DNA of 26,440 nt from Botryllus schlosseri (GCA_000444245.1 ATSW01012542.1:1-26440); one strand, 5' to 3'. Shown: positions 1 through 13,133, counted from the first letter of the stretch. Notes: generated by a model from the sequence alone, not told the origin. Numbers and translations are program-made.

Positions 1-816
1 GCGTCCACGTCAGTGATAGTTTCTGAAAGTTTACGCTTTTGTGCAATACTGCGACAAGGTACGTGCGTTTCATTCTTTCTATTCAGTCTACCGTCATCAC
101 ACGGGACGTACACGGTTGGCGTGTCCGATTGTGGGGTCTGCACCACCCACAGGCCTTTGATACACTTGAATTTCACCATTCTCCACACCCCGTCTGAGCA
201 TTTAAACGGCATGGTGGTGCTAGAGTCGTTTATGTCACAGCAATCCATAGACAGCAAGGCTTCTTCTAGTTGCCTTCGCCTTTCGTGCCCTAGCGGGCAG
301 TGATCGCTTGCTTTCGAGTCAGTGCAAGCAGGTTGCTTGACTGTCCTCTGAGTTTTGGCGGGTTTTCGTGTTGCACAAACTTGCGAGCGCTCTTTCGTGG
401 GCAAGCTGGCACTGTTAGACGTTAGCAGGTTGCGTATTTGTTCCGAAGTCTGCGTCGGCTGAGATTGCGGTTTGGCTGCCGTCATCTTCTGCGGTGAGGC
501 TACGTAGCGAGGGTAGCTTTGCGAAATCCGTTCACCCAAGCTCGACTGCTGGGCGTGTTGGAAGTATTGCAGGTACGGATTTGCAGGGTTGCGGTTAGGG
601 ATTGATGTCACGCTCACTGGTATTGTCACGTATTGGTTGAGAGTGGGTACGTACGCGCGGTATACCGGAGTCAAGTACTGTTCGACGGCGTTGATTGGAA
701 TTGGCTGTATTGGAAGCAGGCGTTCGTTTTCCGGATGTTTCAATGTCGGGAGTTGCCGGTCCGGAGCACTTTGACTTTCCAAGATGGCGGCCGCCGTTGA
801 TAGAAGCGATATCGAC
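1..816 (-). CDS. Large open exon of an unrecognised Cys-containing protein, partial
   Basis: The minus strand is open without a stop for 271 codons from 815 to the left edge. The exon probably begins at 816, after a good acceptor (pyrimidine run ACTTTTTCAG, AG at 818-817), with one leading base, so the intron is phase 2. The first half is rich in Pro, Gln, Tyr and Asn (for example LLPIQPIPINAVEQYL and ANPYLQYFQHAQQSS) and looks disordered. The second half has nine cysteines in short contexts (DHCPLGHE, MDCCDIND, FKCSDGVW, FKCIKGLW, VPCDDGRL, VPCRS), suggesting a small Cys-stabilised or metal-binding fold. It ends near a basic AQKRKLSE stretch that could be a nuclear signal. I do not recognise the family. 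No start codon lies in this exon, so earlier exons exist at higher coordinates; the zinc-finger exon at 3780-4094 is a candidate, but its phase-0 donor needs at least one linking exon. Openness and codon content make a real exon likely; function is unknown. Confidence 0.8.
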
Positions 817-1018
817 CTGAAAAAGTTGATAGGTGCTATATTAATTTCTGAAGCTTCGCGGAGAGAAATTGGGTGTGTTGAGTTTGTGCAAGGATCACCA
901 TGAAAGTAATGATAATGTTCGGACAGTATTGCTACTCGAATATATTGTCTGAGGTATACATCATCGCTCGAGATTACCAGGCCTTCGTGTGCACTGTACA
1001 AGTGTACATGTCGTAGGA

Positions 1019-1115
1019 CAGGGTGGTGTCTGATTAAATGACAACTCCAAGTTTCGACACCTTCCTACCTTTTGATTTTATCGCAATCTTGTGATGTTTT
1101 GATTCGATGAAAATA
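1019..1115 (+). repeat. Dispersed repeat fragment, copy A
   Basis: It aligns over about 100 bases, at roughly 65-70% identity by eye, with 13021-13120 in the same orientation. Shared blocks are GTGTCTGATT, a middle AAGT...TTC...ACC, and ATCGCAAT followed by TTGTG; the block spacing is 55 versus 59 bases. This is probably an old repeat family of unknown class. Confidence 0.55.
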
Positions 1116-1627
1116 TTACGAACCATAATGTTCGCTTTGCGTTGCTATTAGGACATTGTCTGGAGTATGTTCAGAATATACGTTGCTACTCGGCCATCAT
1201 GTGTGTGGCATGAAGTGTGTTCGGGCTGGAGTGTGTTGGTACTGCGTAGCCAGTCTTTATTTTTCATGACGTTCATTAGGTTTCCTTATTATGCTACCGT
1301 GAAATCTATTATTCATTTATTGAAACTTATAGATAACTTTCATACAAATATTGCGAAACGTCGGCAATCAATACTACTACAGACGAGTCAAACTCTTACT
1401 AGAAACGATATCTACCTTACACAATACAAAGCGACAAAGTGTCGCAATTGCCCCCAACCGGGCTGCGTCCACACTTTGCAGACCTCTTTACGATTGGCGT
1501 AGTAAAACACAAACTATACCGGCATCGCACACAGTCGCCTTAGTACCCATCGCTGTCATGTATTTGCAGATCAGCAACATCTCTGGCTAGGCGCCGAACT
1601 ATTCAAGTTTACGCAACCTTTGCCTAC

Positions 1628-1636
1628 TCTATATAA
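1628..1636 (+). promoter_or_regulatory. Possible TATA box
   Basis: The site reads ctatataaag and matches the TATA consensus. There is no convincing initiator 28-32 bases downstream and no coding exon attached, so this is only a candidate. Confidence 0.25.
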
Positions 1637-3779
1637 AGATTTTTCGCAGTCGGCATATTTGCCTTGCTCTTTTGCAGTGCGAATTGATGCGTTCGCTCTG
1701 TACTTTCATCGTTTGCGTGGAAGTAATATAATTTCTATTAGACTATTTGCATTTGCGGTATTGATATTCGGCTGAATGGGAAAATTCTAGCGGCATCGCA
1801 CCTATGGATCGGCCCCGATTTCGTAATTATAGGATGCGGCGCGTACAATGTACATTGGTATGCGGAAACACAGGGAATTGAAGATTTTGGCTTGATTCGA
1901 ACTCGATCCCTTTCGATTCAAAGGAATTTCAATTTCATTTAATAGTTCTACTGAACAAACAGCTAACAGCATCTCATTGGAAATTATATTGTAATGCAAA
2001 CTGTGATCTTATACGTTGAATCATTTCCTATTTTCGATAGTTGGCCCCATCTGCAATCTCATAAACTATACGATTAGTGACGAACTCATAATATTTGAGG
2101 TTTAGACCGCGGAAACGGATTCCAAAGCTACACGGGGTAATCGATAATATAGGATATGAAACCAAAGAGATGTAATTTCCCAATCCCACAAGTTTGTTTG
2201 TCATCCCTCTTTCAAAATACCACAAAACGACAGGCGTATTTGTACAAAGCTCGGAAACGAGTGGCATGATTTACGAGCTCGAGTTTGGAACGCATGGAGA
2301 CAGGCGCTGCCTTGACGTTACATTCCAACACTCACCCGTGGAACGTGATGTTTCCACGGTACACTTGTGCAGTGCGATATTTGGCATTGGATAATTTCAT
2401 GGAATGGAACTGAATGCTTTCACGAAATACCGTCTCACCTTATAGCCTTCTCGCGATATTCGTCTGTTTCCTGGCTCTGCCGGACTTTGTTATTTGAAGC
2501 AACATTGCCAGAGAGATAGCAATTCTGCGGCAAAAAGGGAAGATCGGTATTAGTGAAAGTTCCAACGCGCACTGTACGGTAAATTTATACACCACCGGAT
2601 AGAGAGCTATTCGCATAGAACGCGCAAAAGTTGTTTTTATCATCTAATTCACGTGCTTGCACAGTGCACACCTGAGATGTAAAATTAAGGCATCCTTTCA
2701 CATGAATTTGAATAAAAACTGGATAATGGATCAGCATATTCATTTCAAATCCACGATTAGTTCAGTTCGTCTTGGTCCACATCTGGACTTCTACAGATTT
2801 TAACTTTAAATACGGGGATCATCTGATAAAGTATGTTTATATTTTCGGCGTGATGTATCAGAAAAGACTCCATAAATTCACCTCCAAATTTGATCAGGTA
2901 CTTCTGTCACCATTAATACCGTAGTGCGAATGACCTAATTGTGGCGTAAACTGCACATGCCCACCATACTGACTCCACAAAGACATTCTTGGAATAGTGT
3001 ATGGTTTCATTACCGAATCAGCATGATGGCATTTGACGCCATTACAGTACGAAAAATTCCAATAAATTCTACAGGTGCGTAGTATGACTTGCATCCGCTC
3101 GATTGAGACGCGGAAACGACCTTTGCTCTACGCGTGCAACTCATGCAACGGATAAGTGAGGGTTGTCGCTATTAACTTGTTGAGTATTTCGAAAGCGTAT
3201 GCAAACGGCACCACAGAGTGCTCGTAAATTGCAAGTAACGCAGGTCCAAACCACTTAAGTCGTTCAACACCCCGAGCTGGTCAACATAGCCAGCGTTACT
3301 TCCCAAGTAGAAGTAACACCTCAATTTCTGCTCTTTTACAATTAGAAGTAGCGATTTGAGAGACATGCCAAAACTTCTTCAAGTGGAAGTAGTACATGAA
3401 AGGCCCGAAAAGTACTCAAGAAAGAGTGGATTTGAATGGGGGACGCATACTCTCAGCAGTAAATCGGCGGAGGTTACCTTTCAATATCTATCCTCGAGAC
3501 TAGGTACGGTACAAATACAATCATCGAGATATATTCAGTTATCGCTATGCAGGGGCTATTTAACGTGGTTCATACAGTTTCAGACACAAAGTTAGAGAAC
3601 TCATCGCACAACTGCTTTCTAGTGCCCGAAAGTATGTAGTCTTCCCACATGAGTACGTGGTGAAGTAGCAAAACCTACTTGAGCACGCCGAAAATTAGAA
3701 TAACAACGTTACTGACCAACTCTGTCAACACCTATGAAGTCAAGATGGCATAGTTTCAAACATGAAATTCATGACTGAC

Positions 3780-4094
3780 CTGCATTTCGTGTGCCGTTTG
3801 TACGACAGGAGTTTCGGTTTTCTCTTGAAATACATTCTGGTTTTTCAAGCCATCATCGCCCGCCTTCAGCGTGGGGATCAAGTGCTTCTTTCTCCTCATC
3901 AACAGCGGGTGTTCCTCCCACGAGTGTTGCGTCATTTCTCCCATCGATGTGCATTTGAACTCGCAATGGGGACACGCGTGCATCAAGGTTGAGATGAGCG
4001 AGTGTTTGACGTGGCTGACATCGTCGGTAATCGGAGTCATTGTGACGATGTCGTCGTCACGACTAGCAGTCCGTGACTGTCCATTGGCTACCAT
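3780..4094 (-). CDS. First coding exon of a C2H2 zinc-finger protein
   Basis: The exon runs from an ATG at 4094 for 105 codons to a strong donor (ATGCAG then GTCAGT at 3779-3774), phase 0. Around residues 40-62 it encodes a C2H2 finger: CPHC, twelve residues, His, four residues, His (CPHCEFKCTSMGEMTQHSWEEH). The spacing is close to the classical C-x2-C-x12-H-x3-5-H rule, though the usual Phe/Leu core is only partly kept. A basic MRRKKHL stretch follows. The start has an acidic RDDDIVTMTP segment. A single finger with basic flanks suggests a nucleic-acid-binding or nuclear protein, but one finger is not enough to name a family. Reading on past the donor gives a stop after seven codons (GTC AGT CAT GAA TTT CAT GTT), consistent with splicing. 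The rest of the gene lies at lower coordinates and may include the exon at 1-816. Confidence 0.6.
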
Positions 4095-7000
4095 ATCAAA
4101 TTATTTCTATCTATTGTTGACGAAGTGCGATATCTAAATAAGAAATGCAGTATAGCTGTTAAATATATCAACGCAAGTAACAACTTTCCCTTCTTGCTCA
4201 AAGTACCGATTTCTTTTCGAGAGCAAAGATAGCTAACATACGTTATCCACTCACAAAAGGTGTGTCTTATTATATTTCTATATCTGAGAATAATGTTGAG
4301 AGCAGATACTTCGCACTTCTGTCTACTGAGTTATCTATATGGCAATGATAGCCTACTCGGCAACGTGTAAAGGAGAATGTCATTTCAGAAATACGCCGGC
4401 CACCCTGAGGCTTGTCAATTTTCAGTGGGATTTTACTTGGATGTGATAAAAAACATGTCATCACTTATACAACGATTTCAATTGGTTCCATGCAAGTTTC
4501 TTGACTACGATGTTTCAATCATCGTATTTGCCACAATTCAGAATATTCATAACATCTGAGTTATCTTGCAACGATTGAACTTCGCGGCTGCTAGCTACAT
4601 TTCGTAGTGATTTCACTGCACAGTGCACCTGCACATATAAGTCTGATATGGACAACAAATCTCACCAAGATAACTACTAAAACGGTAAATCGCAGCTGCT
4701 AAATGATTGCTTATTATCTTCTGTGGGCAACAGGCAAACCCGCTGGATATGCCGAGTGAGCGTCGCGCCCATAATACGCCAATATCTGAGCAGGTTTCTT
4801 CTGTTTATGCAGGAGTAAACGGTCCGCAAGGTCGTACTTAGCGATACCATGTCTGCGGATTGATGGATGGGCGGCGTCTATTCCTCTTGTCTACCTCCAA
4901 AATCGTCATCTCATTTCTCTGTCCTTAACTCTCATTCCGCTCAAGACGACAACCACAATAGCGACCCAGTTGTATCGAAGTAGGCGTATCGCAGAAATGC
5001 GCATGATAACTCTAAGTACAGCAAAATACGTGTGACAGTTGTGGTCGATACTTTCGCTACAACTCAATGTCAAACGTGTCTAGGCAAGCATGCTTATCAA
5101 TATTTGTTCGGCGTTCTTGCGGTCTGTACTACATAGTAACTAATAGCGTTTGCCGCGATTGTGTTGATTTTGGAGCTATGCTTTATGAGACGGCGATAGT
5201 CGGCTGCTACTGGTTTAATTAACGCCATGCTGTCGAAGGAAAATACTCTCGACGAAGGATCCCTTGGTTAGTATTTAGCCCTAACAAAATGATAATTGAG
5301 TGAAGCATGAAACATCCATTCTAATCCTGGTCATACCGCGACTCCACTCCAACTCCAACTAGTCAATATTTCGTGGTCAGTAGGTGCCTTGATATAGCCA
5401 AATATAGAATAGCAACCATAGCTTCTAGGTGCTTTCGCCGCTAACAACTTGTTGTAGGCGTATATTTGAGTCGGTAACTATATAAATCTTGGACATGCAT
5501 CTCATAAAAAGCACCATAAGAGCAAACTAAGTTGGATCGTTAACTTCTTCTTATAAGTCATATCATGGAGCCGCTACGAAGCTGAGTTAGGTACTTTCAT
5601 TCAAGCACGAATGTTCTCAACTGAAGGGTTTTCACCACGCGATAGCGTTATAAGAGGCAGACTTCCTGAACATCCTTGTTTGACCGCGACCGCATCACGC
5701 CACGCTTCGAGCAGCACAAAGTCCAACTTGTTTCCCGTGGAAATGGCGGGTCATTGACTCGCGAAAGCAAATAAGTTCGAATCGGGATACACTACAGACT
5801 ACAACAACGTCAGAACGCATATAGACACTTTGGGAATAGCGATATGCCATTATAAATAGATTCAGACTTGCGAGAACACCATGCGTTGACAAAATACTAG
5901 CCACGATCAAGCAGACACCAGTAATAATGTGAAATAATAACACCTCTGGTAGCAAATTCCTTAGAATCCGCAATGGGGCCAAATCCTGCGATGGAATAAT
6001 AATATTGTCGGCTGAGGATTGGAGCTTGTTCCCAAGCGATGCCGGGTAAAACATGAAAATGAGAACTCCTGGTTTTCTGGCGAGGCGTAGTTGGAATACA
6101 TAACCTGAGTTCTTTTGATCGTGTCGTGAATGCGCAAGAATGCGTTTGGAACCGGGAACCTCGCAGCAACGATACGCGTATATGCAATTCATGCGTTGCT
6201 GCGTTAAGCGAGTGCATATCGCAAAAAGTCCAAGTCATATTGACCTCGGAAAAACCAAGGACGAAGTCTCCTTATTGCCTAAATAGCGAATTAGGCGTTT
6301 TCTTGCAAACGTCTCGACGTGTCAAAGCAGCGCCTCAGGGGCGTGGAGTGAAGCAAGTTCGTGGACAACTGTGCAAAACAGAATCGAAGTCCGATAAGTA
6401 GTTAGAGTTTCGCGGAAAACAAGCGAAGTTACGGCGACAGAATTCAGGATTATTACTCGAAGTGCACCAGCGGCCGAAAAAAACATCGCATATACAACAA
6501 TTGAAAATATGACTCGACCCTCCGATGCTGTAAACGGCCCAAAACGACCTTACTGATTCAATCACGGCAGCGAAAAGAGGTCACTATGGTAAGAGCCAAA
6601 ATCACAACTACGATTCTACTATAAGGAATCTAGATACTCGCTATCGATATAACTTCAATGTTTAATTCTGACTAATCGGTGCAATCCTGACCCAACTCTG
6701 AAACGCCCATATTCCCAGCGAATGCCCGACTCCCATTAGTACTCTCAAGAATTCCTGTTCCAGTATATTGAAGCATCCAGATCACTCAGCACTAACATGA
6801 CTCGTATACTGATACTGCGCTATGTATTGCAGCGATTGCTGTTAATCCGGACCGTCTGCTAAACTTCATTTACGTGTAAATTGGCGGTCATAAGCTAAAT
6901 GTGCTGTACATGCTGTCTTGCAAACAATAACCAGAACTTGTGGTGATATCGTAACGGGTTGGGACTCTAGAGCAGTGGAGCACTAGATTATTGTAACTGG

Positions 7001-9327
7001 TTTTAACGCCCAAAATAAATCACATGAATAACGTATCCGACCCGCAAGATTGTGGCATATGTACCTCGTTACAGCTTAACTGTACTTTATTAGTAGTAGT
7101 TTGATAAGAGGCAAGGCATCGTGAGGTACAGTACATTAACGCACGCACACTGTCGTACGTGACAAAGGTCATGAGTGATACATCTCGTAAGGTACGTCAA
7201 AAAGACTCGCGCAAACAGTCAAGTCATCGTCACTATACGTATCGATTTATCGGTTATGTTGATTCAAGTATCGAACCTCATTACAACACTAACATTGTAC
7301 TTCGGTCGCAGGGCTGTGTTTTATAATTAAAAACAACATGTTTTGTAACTTTTAGTCGTGGTGACTGACATTGCAGCGATTGCAGCCTTACAGTGCCAAT
7401 TACTTGACGAACTGCATAATACCGTGTCGAAATGGAGGTGCTGTTAATCGAGGAACGAAAACTGTCAGAATGCGGGATTACTAACGGCAATGAATCACAC
7501 ATAATCTTGTCATCAACGAGCGCAAATCTCTTCGGAATCTTCAAGAGTGACGCGGTCAATCAGTGCCGAAAAATGTGGACTTCGCCCCAGTTGTCCAAGT
7601 GCAGTTTGCGTGGCGAATCTCGAACTTTGGTCTACTGTCGCGCGATGGCACGAACTTAATGATGTCGATTTCTTGTTAAATCGAGTTATTTGTTAACGCT
7701 GCGTACATAGTCATCAAATTTGAGTGATACATCAAAAATAATGTTCCGCTGCGGGATGATCCGGATATAGCTTACCTATTTGCGGTCGAACGAAGAAGGC
7801 TACTTCCATGACCCGTAAAAACAAATGCCTTTAACAGTAGAGCAACGGAAGTTATCCATCCTGTTCCTCATAATAACAAAGTTTTGAAGTCATTCAGGAG
7901 AAAACTTTCCGTACTTAAGCAACGATTTGAAACAGTTTTCACTAACAGCTACAACGATTGTGCAATCGAAGTCATCATGGAAAAATATCAGTACTTCAAG
8001 GACTTTCTGAATGCGCGTAACTGGTTTCGTGTTTTTGGCAAAGGATACGAAGTTCGATACTGAGGTCATTGGTTATAATCGTAAGCTGTTGCCCGCGGCC
8101 ACACCTGGAATAGTCTGCAATTTTGGCGGCGACACAGATCCAACAAAAATCCCATCAAGGCGTTCTATCTTTAGGAAATGATGATCAAATATACGCGGTA
8201 GATACAGCTGGAGGGTTGCAAAATTGAAGTCGCTGCAATAACGTTTAGTCGGCAAAAACACCATGACTTGGTGCTTCGGGCAACTAACTTGAAACCGCAG
8301 CAATTATGGCGCACTTCAGCAACAAAGCATATTTAGGCGGGGATTACAGTAATAGCTAGTTAGACCGGTTCATATAGGTTGCATAATCACCTCCAATACT
8401 ATTGAACTGATAACAAGGCCCTCTCTACGCAATCAGTTCAACCGACGGTACAGGTAGTCGACATAAACGTCCCTTGGACGTGTAGGGCTTGTCCTTGTAT
8501 GCCATTGATCGTATTGGTACCCATGCGTAATCGTATCAGTGATACGTATTTAAATGTAATAAAAATTTAAGCGCGCATAGGTTAGCTTCAAAGTCGACAC
8601 AAGGTGCTTTTGTGGTCGTAGTTCTTTCAAGACTTGAACGTGAACCTTGCGCTCATTGCTCAGCTCATGCGGGAGAGAGCAAAGTCCACGTCGAATCGTA
8701 CGATCGGTTTCTTTTGAATACGTCATTCTCTCAGATTACAGCGGTACGTGTATTGACAAAGCCGAACGTTTTACGAGGGAAACAACGCCCACCAACAAAT
8801 CCTAGAGGCGTGTTACTGGTCATTATCGGTCAATAAAAGATTACCGGGCGCACCTCGCATAACACATCGGCATCTCAACCTCGCTGACCCCAGCGTAACC
8901 GCGCAGAACTAAGACATCTTGCAATCGGTGAAGGACGGCCCGTTGAGGAGAATCACAACGACGTCATCGCCACTTATATTGCCTTGGGAATACTTGTTTA
9001 TGTGGACATTACTAAATATGAAGCCCCATCAAAGAACTGTTTGAAACAGCTGTGAAATTTGAACTCGAATCATTCCACTCTGGCTCCACAAAAGAATTTA
9101 CCATATCTTATTAGCGACAATAGATCACTCGTTGATCTCAAAGTAGAACTAAACAATTTAAATAAAGAATCATGGCTTTATCTAACGAAACTTAGTTACC
9201 CGTTTCATTATTAAGTTGCGTGTCCTTCATGATTGTGATAACATTCATAGGTACAAGTATTCATTTCTAAAAAGGCAACCTACCCCGCACTTCAGGGAAG
9301 AGGCCCTTGAACGGATAGGTGGGTGAT

Positions 9328-9412
9328 TGTCGTCCGTTAGTTGAAGAAAGGGAATCGTGAATTCTCATTCAACTGAGGCTAACGGCATTTTCACGCAACC
9401 CAACGGACGACA
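9328..9412. repeat. Inverted repeat, hairpin-forming
   Basis: TGTCGTCCGTT at 9328-9338 is the exact reverse complement of AACGGACGACA at 9402-9412, with a 63-base loop. Inside the loop GTTGAA and TTCAAC can pair again. The function is unknown; it may be the ends of a tiny mobile element or chance. Confidence 0.4.
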
Positions 9413-9570
9413 GACTAGACATGTTCATTAATATGTTATTACCGAAATTATCGCATATGCGACAAATTGGTCAAACGTTTAGCTCACACCGTTATTTAAA
9501 TACTTAGTTTTAGCATTAGAGGTCTGGGACTTTGAAAATAATGCTCTTCAGTCGGTAACCGGCTACCCGC

Positions 9571-9595
9571 ATTGATTTGTAAGCTTCAAATCAAT
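9571..9595. repeat. Short perfect hairpin
   Basis: ATTGATTTG (9571-9579) and CAAATCAAT (9587-9595) are perfect inverted arms around a 7-base loop. No downstream gene explains it. Confidence 0.4.
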
Positions 9596-10398
9596 CACGA
9601 TCGACCGACGGAGACGCGTTGGAAAATCGTGAACTCAACGTCCGAGGTCTGACTCGCGTTGGGTTCAAATTAATTTAAGACGAGCCTCACATCGGCACGA
9701 TCTTTCAATAACGACGAATATACCCGTTTTTCGCTATCCTGTCGCAAGATTGCACTTGAAATTATCAGCGCGCAGGGTGCGCTTCATTAGTAAGAAAAAG
9801 TTCCTGCTCTCTGTATATCACAAGTAAACTACGAGTTATGTTTTATTTATATGACTTTTTCTGGCGTGACTGCATCGAACCCATAGATAGACAGTTAGAC
9901 ACTCAGTTTTCCGTTGCTATGTGCCCCGGTGAAGTACGTACGTCCCGTTATAGCTTGACCATGTACTTGATTTCTACATTTGTCGTGATTACTTACTGTA
10001 GCTCTACAATACCGAGCTATATCACATTAAGGAGTTGTATTTGAATTTATCTCAAATGGAATTTTCGTTTCGAGAGATAGCATCTGTCGCACTCCATTTA
10101 CGCTTATCTTGTTGGTGACTCAGCCGGCCTACAACTCGTAACGTTTCTCGCCCAGCAATAAGAAAAGAGTTAAACGAGTGCTTGCATGGAAGTAGGACAC
10201 GAGTTCAAACGGAAATGACTAACATACTAACCAGAGGCATACGTAACATGTTCGCCACATCCGACTGCATGAATCGCTTGTAAATAATTTCAGTTCATCG
10301 GTATCGCGTTGTGATTGTGAATACATTTCATTCTGTAACCCTAGTATTCACATAAATATATAATACGCGTTTGTTAACAAACATGGAGTTACCTAATG

Positions 10399-10733
10399 TG
10401 CGGTTTCCATATTTTGGAATCGTGAAAGGAGGGGACACTTTTTCAAAATTTTCAGACTTACAATACTAGTGTAAAATCCGGAAAAATGTCAAATTTTCCC
10501 GACCTTGTGGTTGGTTGGCTAAAAAAAGGTCGTCACTTGCGTTCGAACCACGAATTTCCTATTTCGCGTCATTTATGCCCATTTTCACTCGAATCTATCC
10601 ACTATCTTAGCCCTAAAAGATGTGAAGGAGGACGAATTGCCAGAAAGGAGGACATTCGGGCGTCATCGGAGGACATTTTCAAAAACCTGAAAAAAGAGGA
10701 CAAATCCTCCTAAAGGAGATTGTATGGTAACAA
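10399..10733 (+). mobile_element. MITE-like repeat, copy 1, with 9-bp target duplication
   Basis: The ends are imperfect inverted repeats (GGTTTCCATA at the left, TATGGTAAC at the right), flanked by an exact 9-bp direct repeat TACCTAATG at 10390-10398 and 10734-10742. The body is homologous to the inverted copy at 13134-13351. Shared landmarks are a CACTTTTTCAAAATTTT block, CTAAAAAAAGGTC, GCGTCATTTATGCCC and CACTCGAATCTATC. This copy has about 90 extra bases near its right end with repeated GGAGGAC motifs. It has no coding capacity. The 9-bp duplication is more typical of Mutator-like elements than of hAT (8 bp), so the class is open. Confidence 0.7.
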
Positions 10734-10742
10734 TACCTAATG

Positions 10743-13018
10743 CGACTATCAAGAGAAAGATCTGAAGCGCCCCTACACCATCTTTCCTACTCTATATTAA
10801 AGGATTCTCTGAGTGTAAAATCTCCTGATCCGTATTAGCAAATTCATGTGCATTATACTGGCATCATATACCGTAACAAGTTCTAACACGACTGAAATCT
10901 CTTGCGGTATCTCCTTCAAAAGATTTTCATTCCACTACACTACCATAAATGACGCACTGACCCGACGTTACATTAGTTTGCACTGGTAATGTTTATACTA
11001 AGTTCAAACATGAACAGTTGAACACTGAACAGCTAGCTAACAAAATGAATGTTTGCTTGTCTCAAAATGTATACGTAATACTAACTACAATTGCACGTAT
11101 CGCATATGTTTATATACATTATACATACCATCTTTAGAGTACACAATATCGCTTGATGAATGTCTACACAAAGGTAACGTGTATACGGTTAGATTTACCG
11201 AACATGGTGGCTTCTTTTGCGTAACGAGATCCGTTGAGAAAGGGCATAAATTGAATAATAATTGATCATATCTACTATGAAAAACATCAGCGATATTATA
11301 CCTCAAATTGAGACCATAGAAACAGTATTTTGTTCGAACTACACACGGAGCTGCTAACACCAAACAGTGCTCCGAAAAAGCCAATTTCTACTCGCATTGC
11401 CACGATTCATCAGTGTCGCTTCAACCTATCCCAGCGTGGTTGTAGTCTCGACGACAATGCACGTTTTTTTCGTGTAAGTTGGTGTTTTAGTTCAATTACG
11501 GTAGCGTGAAGTAATTATATCTATAAGATTACAATGATATAGACAGAAATCATAATCCCGAGTGAGTTCATTTTGCTTGGAAATCGTGTATTTTCAAGAA
11601 AATGATCAGTTTCTGAGTATCTGCCAACTGCATCTATATTTCGCCCCACGCATGAAACCTCCCTGGCCCTAACAGCAGTTGCAGTCGGATAATTTATAAA
11701 ATATATCGGAATCAAATGGTTATCCTAGCTATACCCAGGAAGAACAGACTTTAATTAGGTACTTCACAATTTTATGAACTTTAGATATTTCATGAATCTC
11801 ACGCATTTTCTGTGAATTGTGCTACTGTGCACCTTGGCATTTACTCTGTCATTTCTGGACTGTGCTACCTACAGTGACTCTTATCGACTTTCATCTTGAA
11901 CAACAAAGTTTTCTCGCGCTGATCTTGGACTTTGAACGAGATTGTATATTGAAATACTCTCCATTCTGCTTAGAAAAGTGCTCAGAAAAGCCCTGCAAGT
12001 GAGCAAACGGGCACCAGCAGACTTTGGACGCGGCGTACGCCGAGAGACACGAGAACCGATCTAGTAGACTGTAGTAACCTTTGAAATCCGGAACGCGTCT
12101 GGAACGCGTGTAGTAAGGTCAATGAACGACAATAAAACGAGAGAGTCACGCCATATGTATCAGAGTCCGCTCTCTTGAAAATGACCTTTGCTCAGTCGCT
12201 CTTTTACGACGAGAACTATGGCCGCATGGGCTTTTGTACGGCGATTTGTTTTCGGAATGTGAGATCGATTTCTACGAATTATATTGTACTGTTGAGATAC
12301 ACAAGCATCTATGTACATTGTACATTGTAAAATTGAAGTTCTGAACCTCCAAAAAGCTCTTTAGAAACATATATGTGTATTGTGTATTGCTTACAAATAA
12401 ACGAACATTGCTAAATACGTTATCTTCTTCGTGGTAATGGATATTTAATATTCGTCCAGTATTGAATATATCGCTAGAAAGCTAGGAACAATAGGAGTTC
12501 AGGGGTCATAAATCCGGCTAAAGGCGTCATTATTTTAGTGAAGCTACGCTCAGCGAAAAACGTGTGTATACTGTATTCACACCCCGGCATTAACCGAGAT
12601 ATAAGGGTGCAATTGTAATATACATCCGTGGTACCAGAACCTTCCTCAGACTTACGCCACGGTATCAATCAAACAAAACGTTTGAATTCAAATGATGCTT
12701 GCACATAACTGCGCTATATAATTCAGAGTTAGGTTCTGCGCCCACGTGCCGCCTTCTCGGTGTGAATACACACCCTTTCGCCAAGAGTACAGTCCACATT
12801 TTACAGCTGTAAAACATTCAAGACAAAATATAAGCAGATTATACTGACTATATATACTCGGTCCTCAAGATTACCGGACCACGACCTGACCTATCGATCT
12901 CGCCATCCGTGACATGCCACCCCATTTTTTCGCTTCCTTTTTTTCTATACCATCTTTTTCTACTTTTCATTCAGTGTGCATGCCTCCTCTTTATATCGCC
13001 TAGGCCCTAGGACCTAAG
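10743..13018. other. Stretch between the two MITE copies, no supported gene
   Basis: Open frames are 100 codons or shorter without motifs. A polypyrimidine run at about 12925-12980 ends in ...TTTTCATTCAG and would make a good splice acceptor, but no open exon follows it. A short tandem GGAACGCGT pair lies near 12.09 kb. Confidence 0.5.
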
Positions 13019-13125
13019 CCAAGGTGGGTGTCTGATTGCAAAGACTACTTAAAGTAGTTTCAATACCCTCTTATATTTTCATTGTATCGCAATTTTGTGG
13101 TGTATTGAACTAATAACAATTTTTA
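13019..13125 (+). repeat. Dispersed repeat fragment, copy B
   Basis: This is the same family and orientation as the fragment at 1019-1115 (GTGTCTGATT, then ATCGCAAT and TTGTG). It ends just before the second MITE copy, so the MITE may have inserted in or next to it. Confidence 0.55.
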
Positions 13126-13133
13126 ATAAACTT

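Larger units (their letters stand above)
817..3779. other. Intron or intergenic stretch, no supported exon
   Basis: This lies between two minus-strand exons and may be intron of a single gene. Open frames here are short (80 codons or fewer) and show no recognisable motif. It contains a dispersed-repeat fragment near 1.0 kb and a TATA-like site near 1.63 kb, listed separately. If the flanking exons are one gene, at least one linking exon should lie here, but I could not identify it. Confidence 0.5.
4095..10389. other. About 6.3 kb with no supported gene
   Basis: I see no conserved protein motif, no convincing exon with paired splice sites, no RNA gene and no transposon ends here. The longest open frame (5695-6192, minus, 165 codons) has a hydrophobic stretch but no recognisable domain. 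Two short inverted repeats near 9.3 and 9.57 kb are listed separately. Confidence 0.5.

Noticed and set aside
2194-3595. Two plus-strand frames (2194-2394 and 3356-3595) sharing GTH...VTFQ
   Set aside because: The likeness is confined to a few residues and the DNA does not align over a longer stretch.
5695-6192. 165-codon open frame on the minus strand with a hydrophobic stretch
   Set aside because: No recognisable domain, no splice or promoter context, and a second frame overlaps it on the same strand; a chance frame in a long gene-free stretch is at least as likely.
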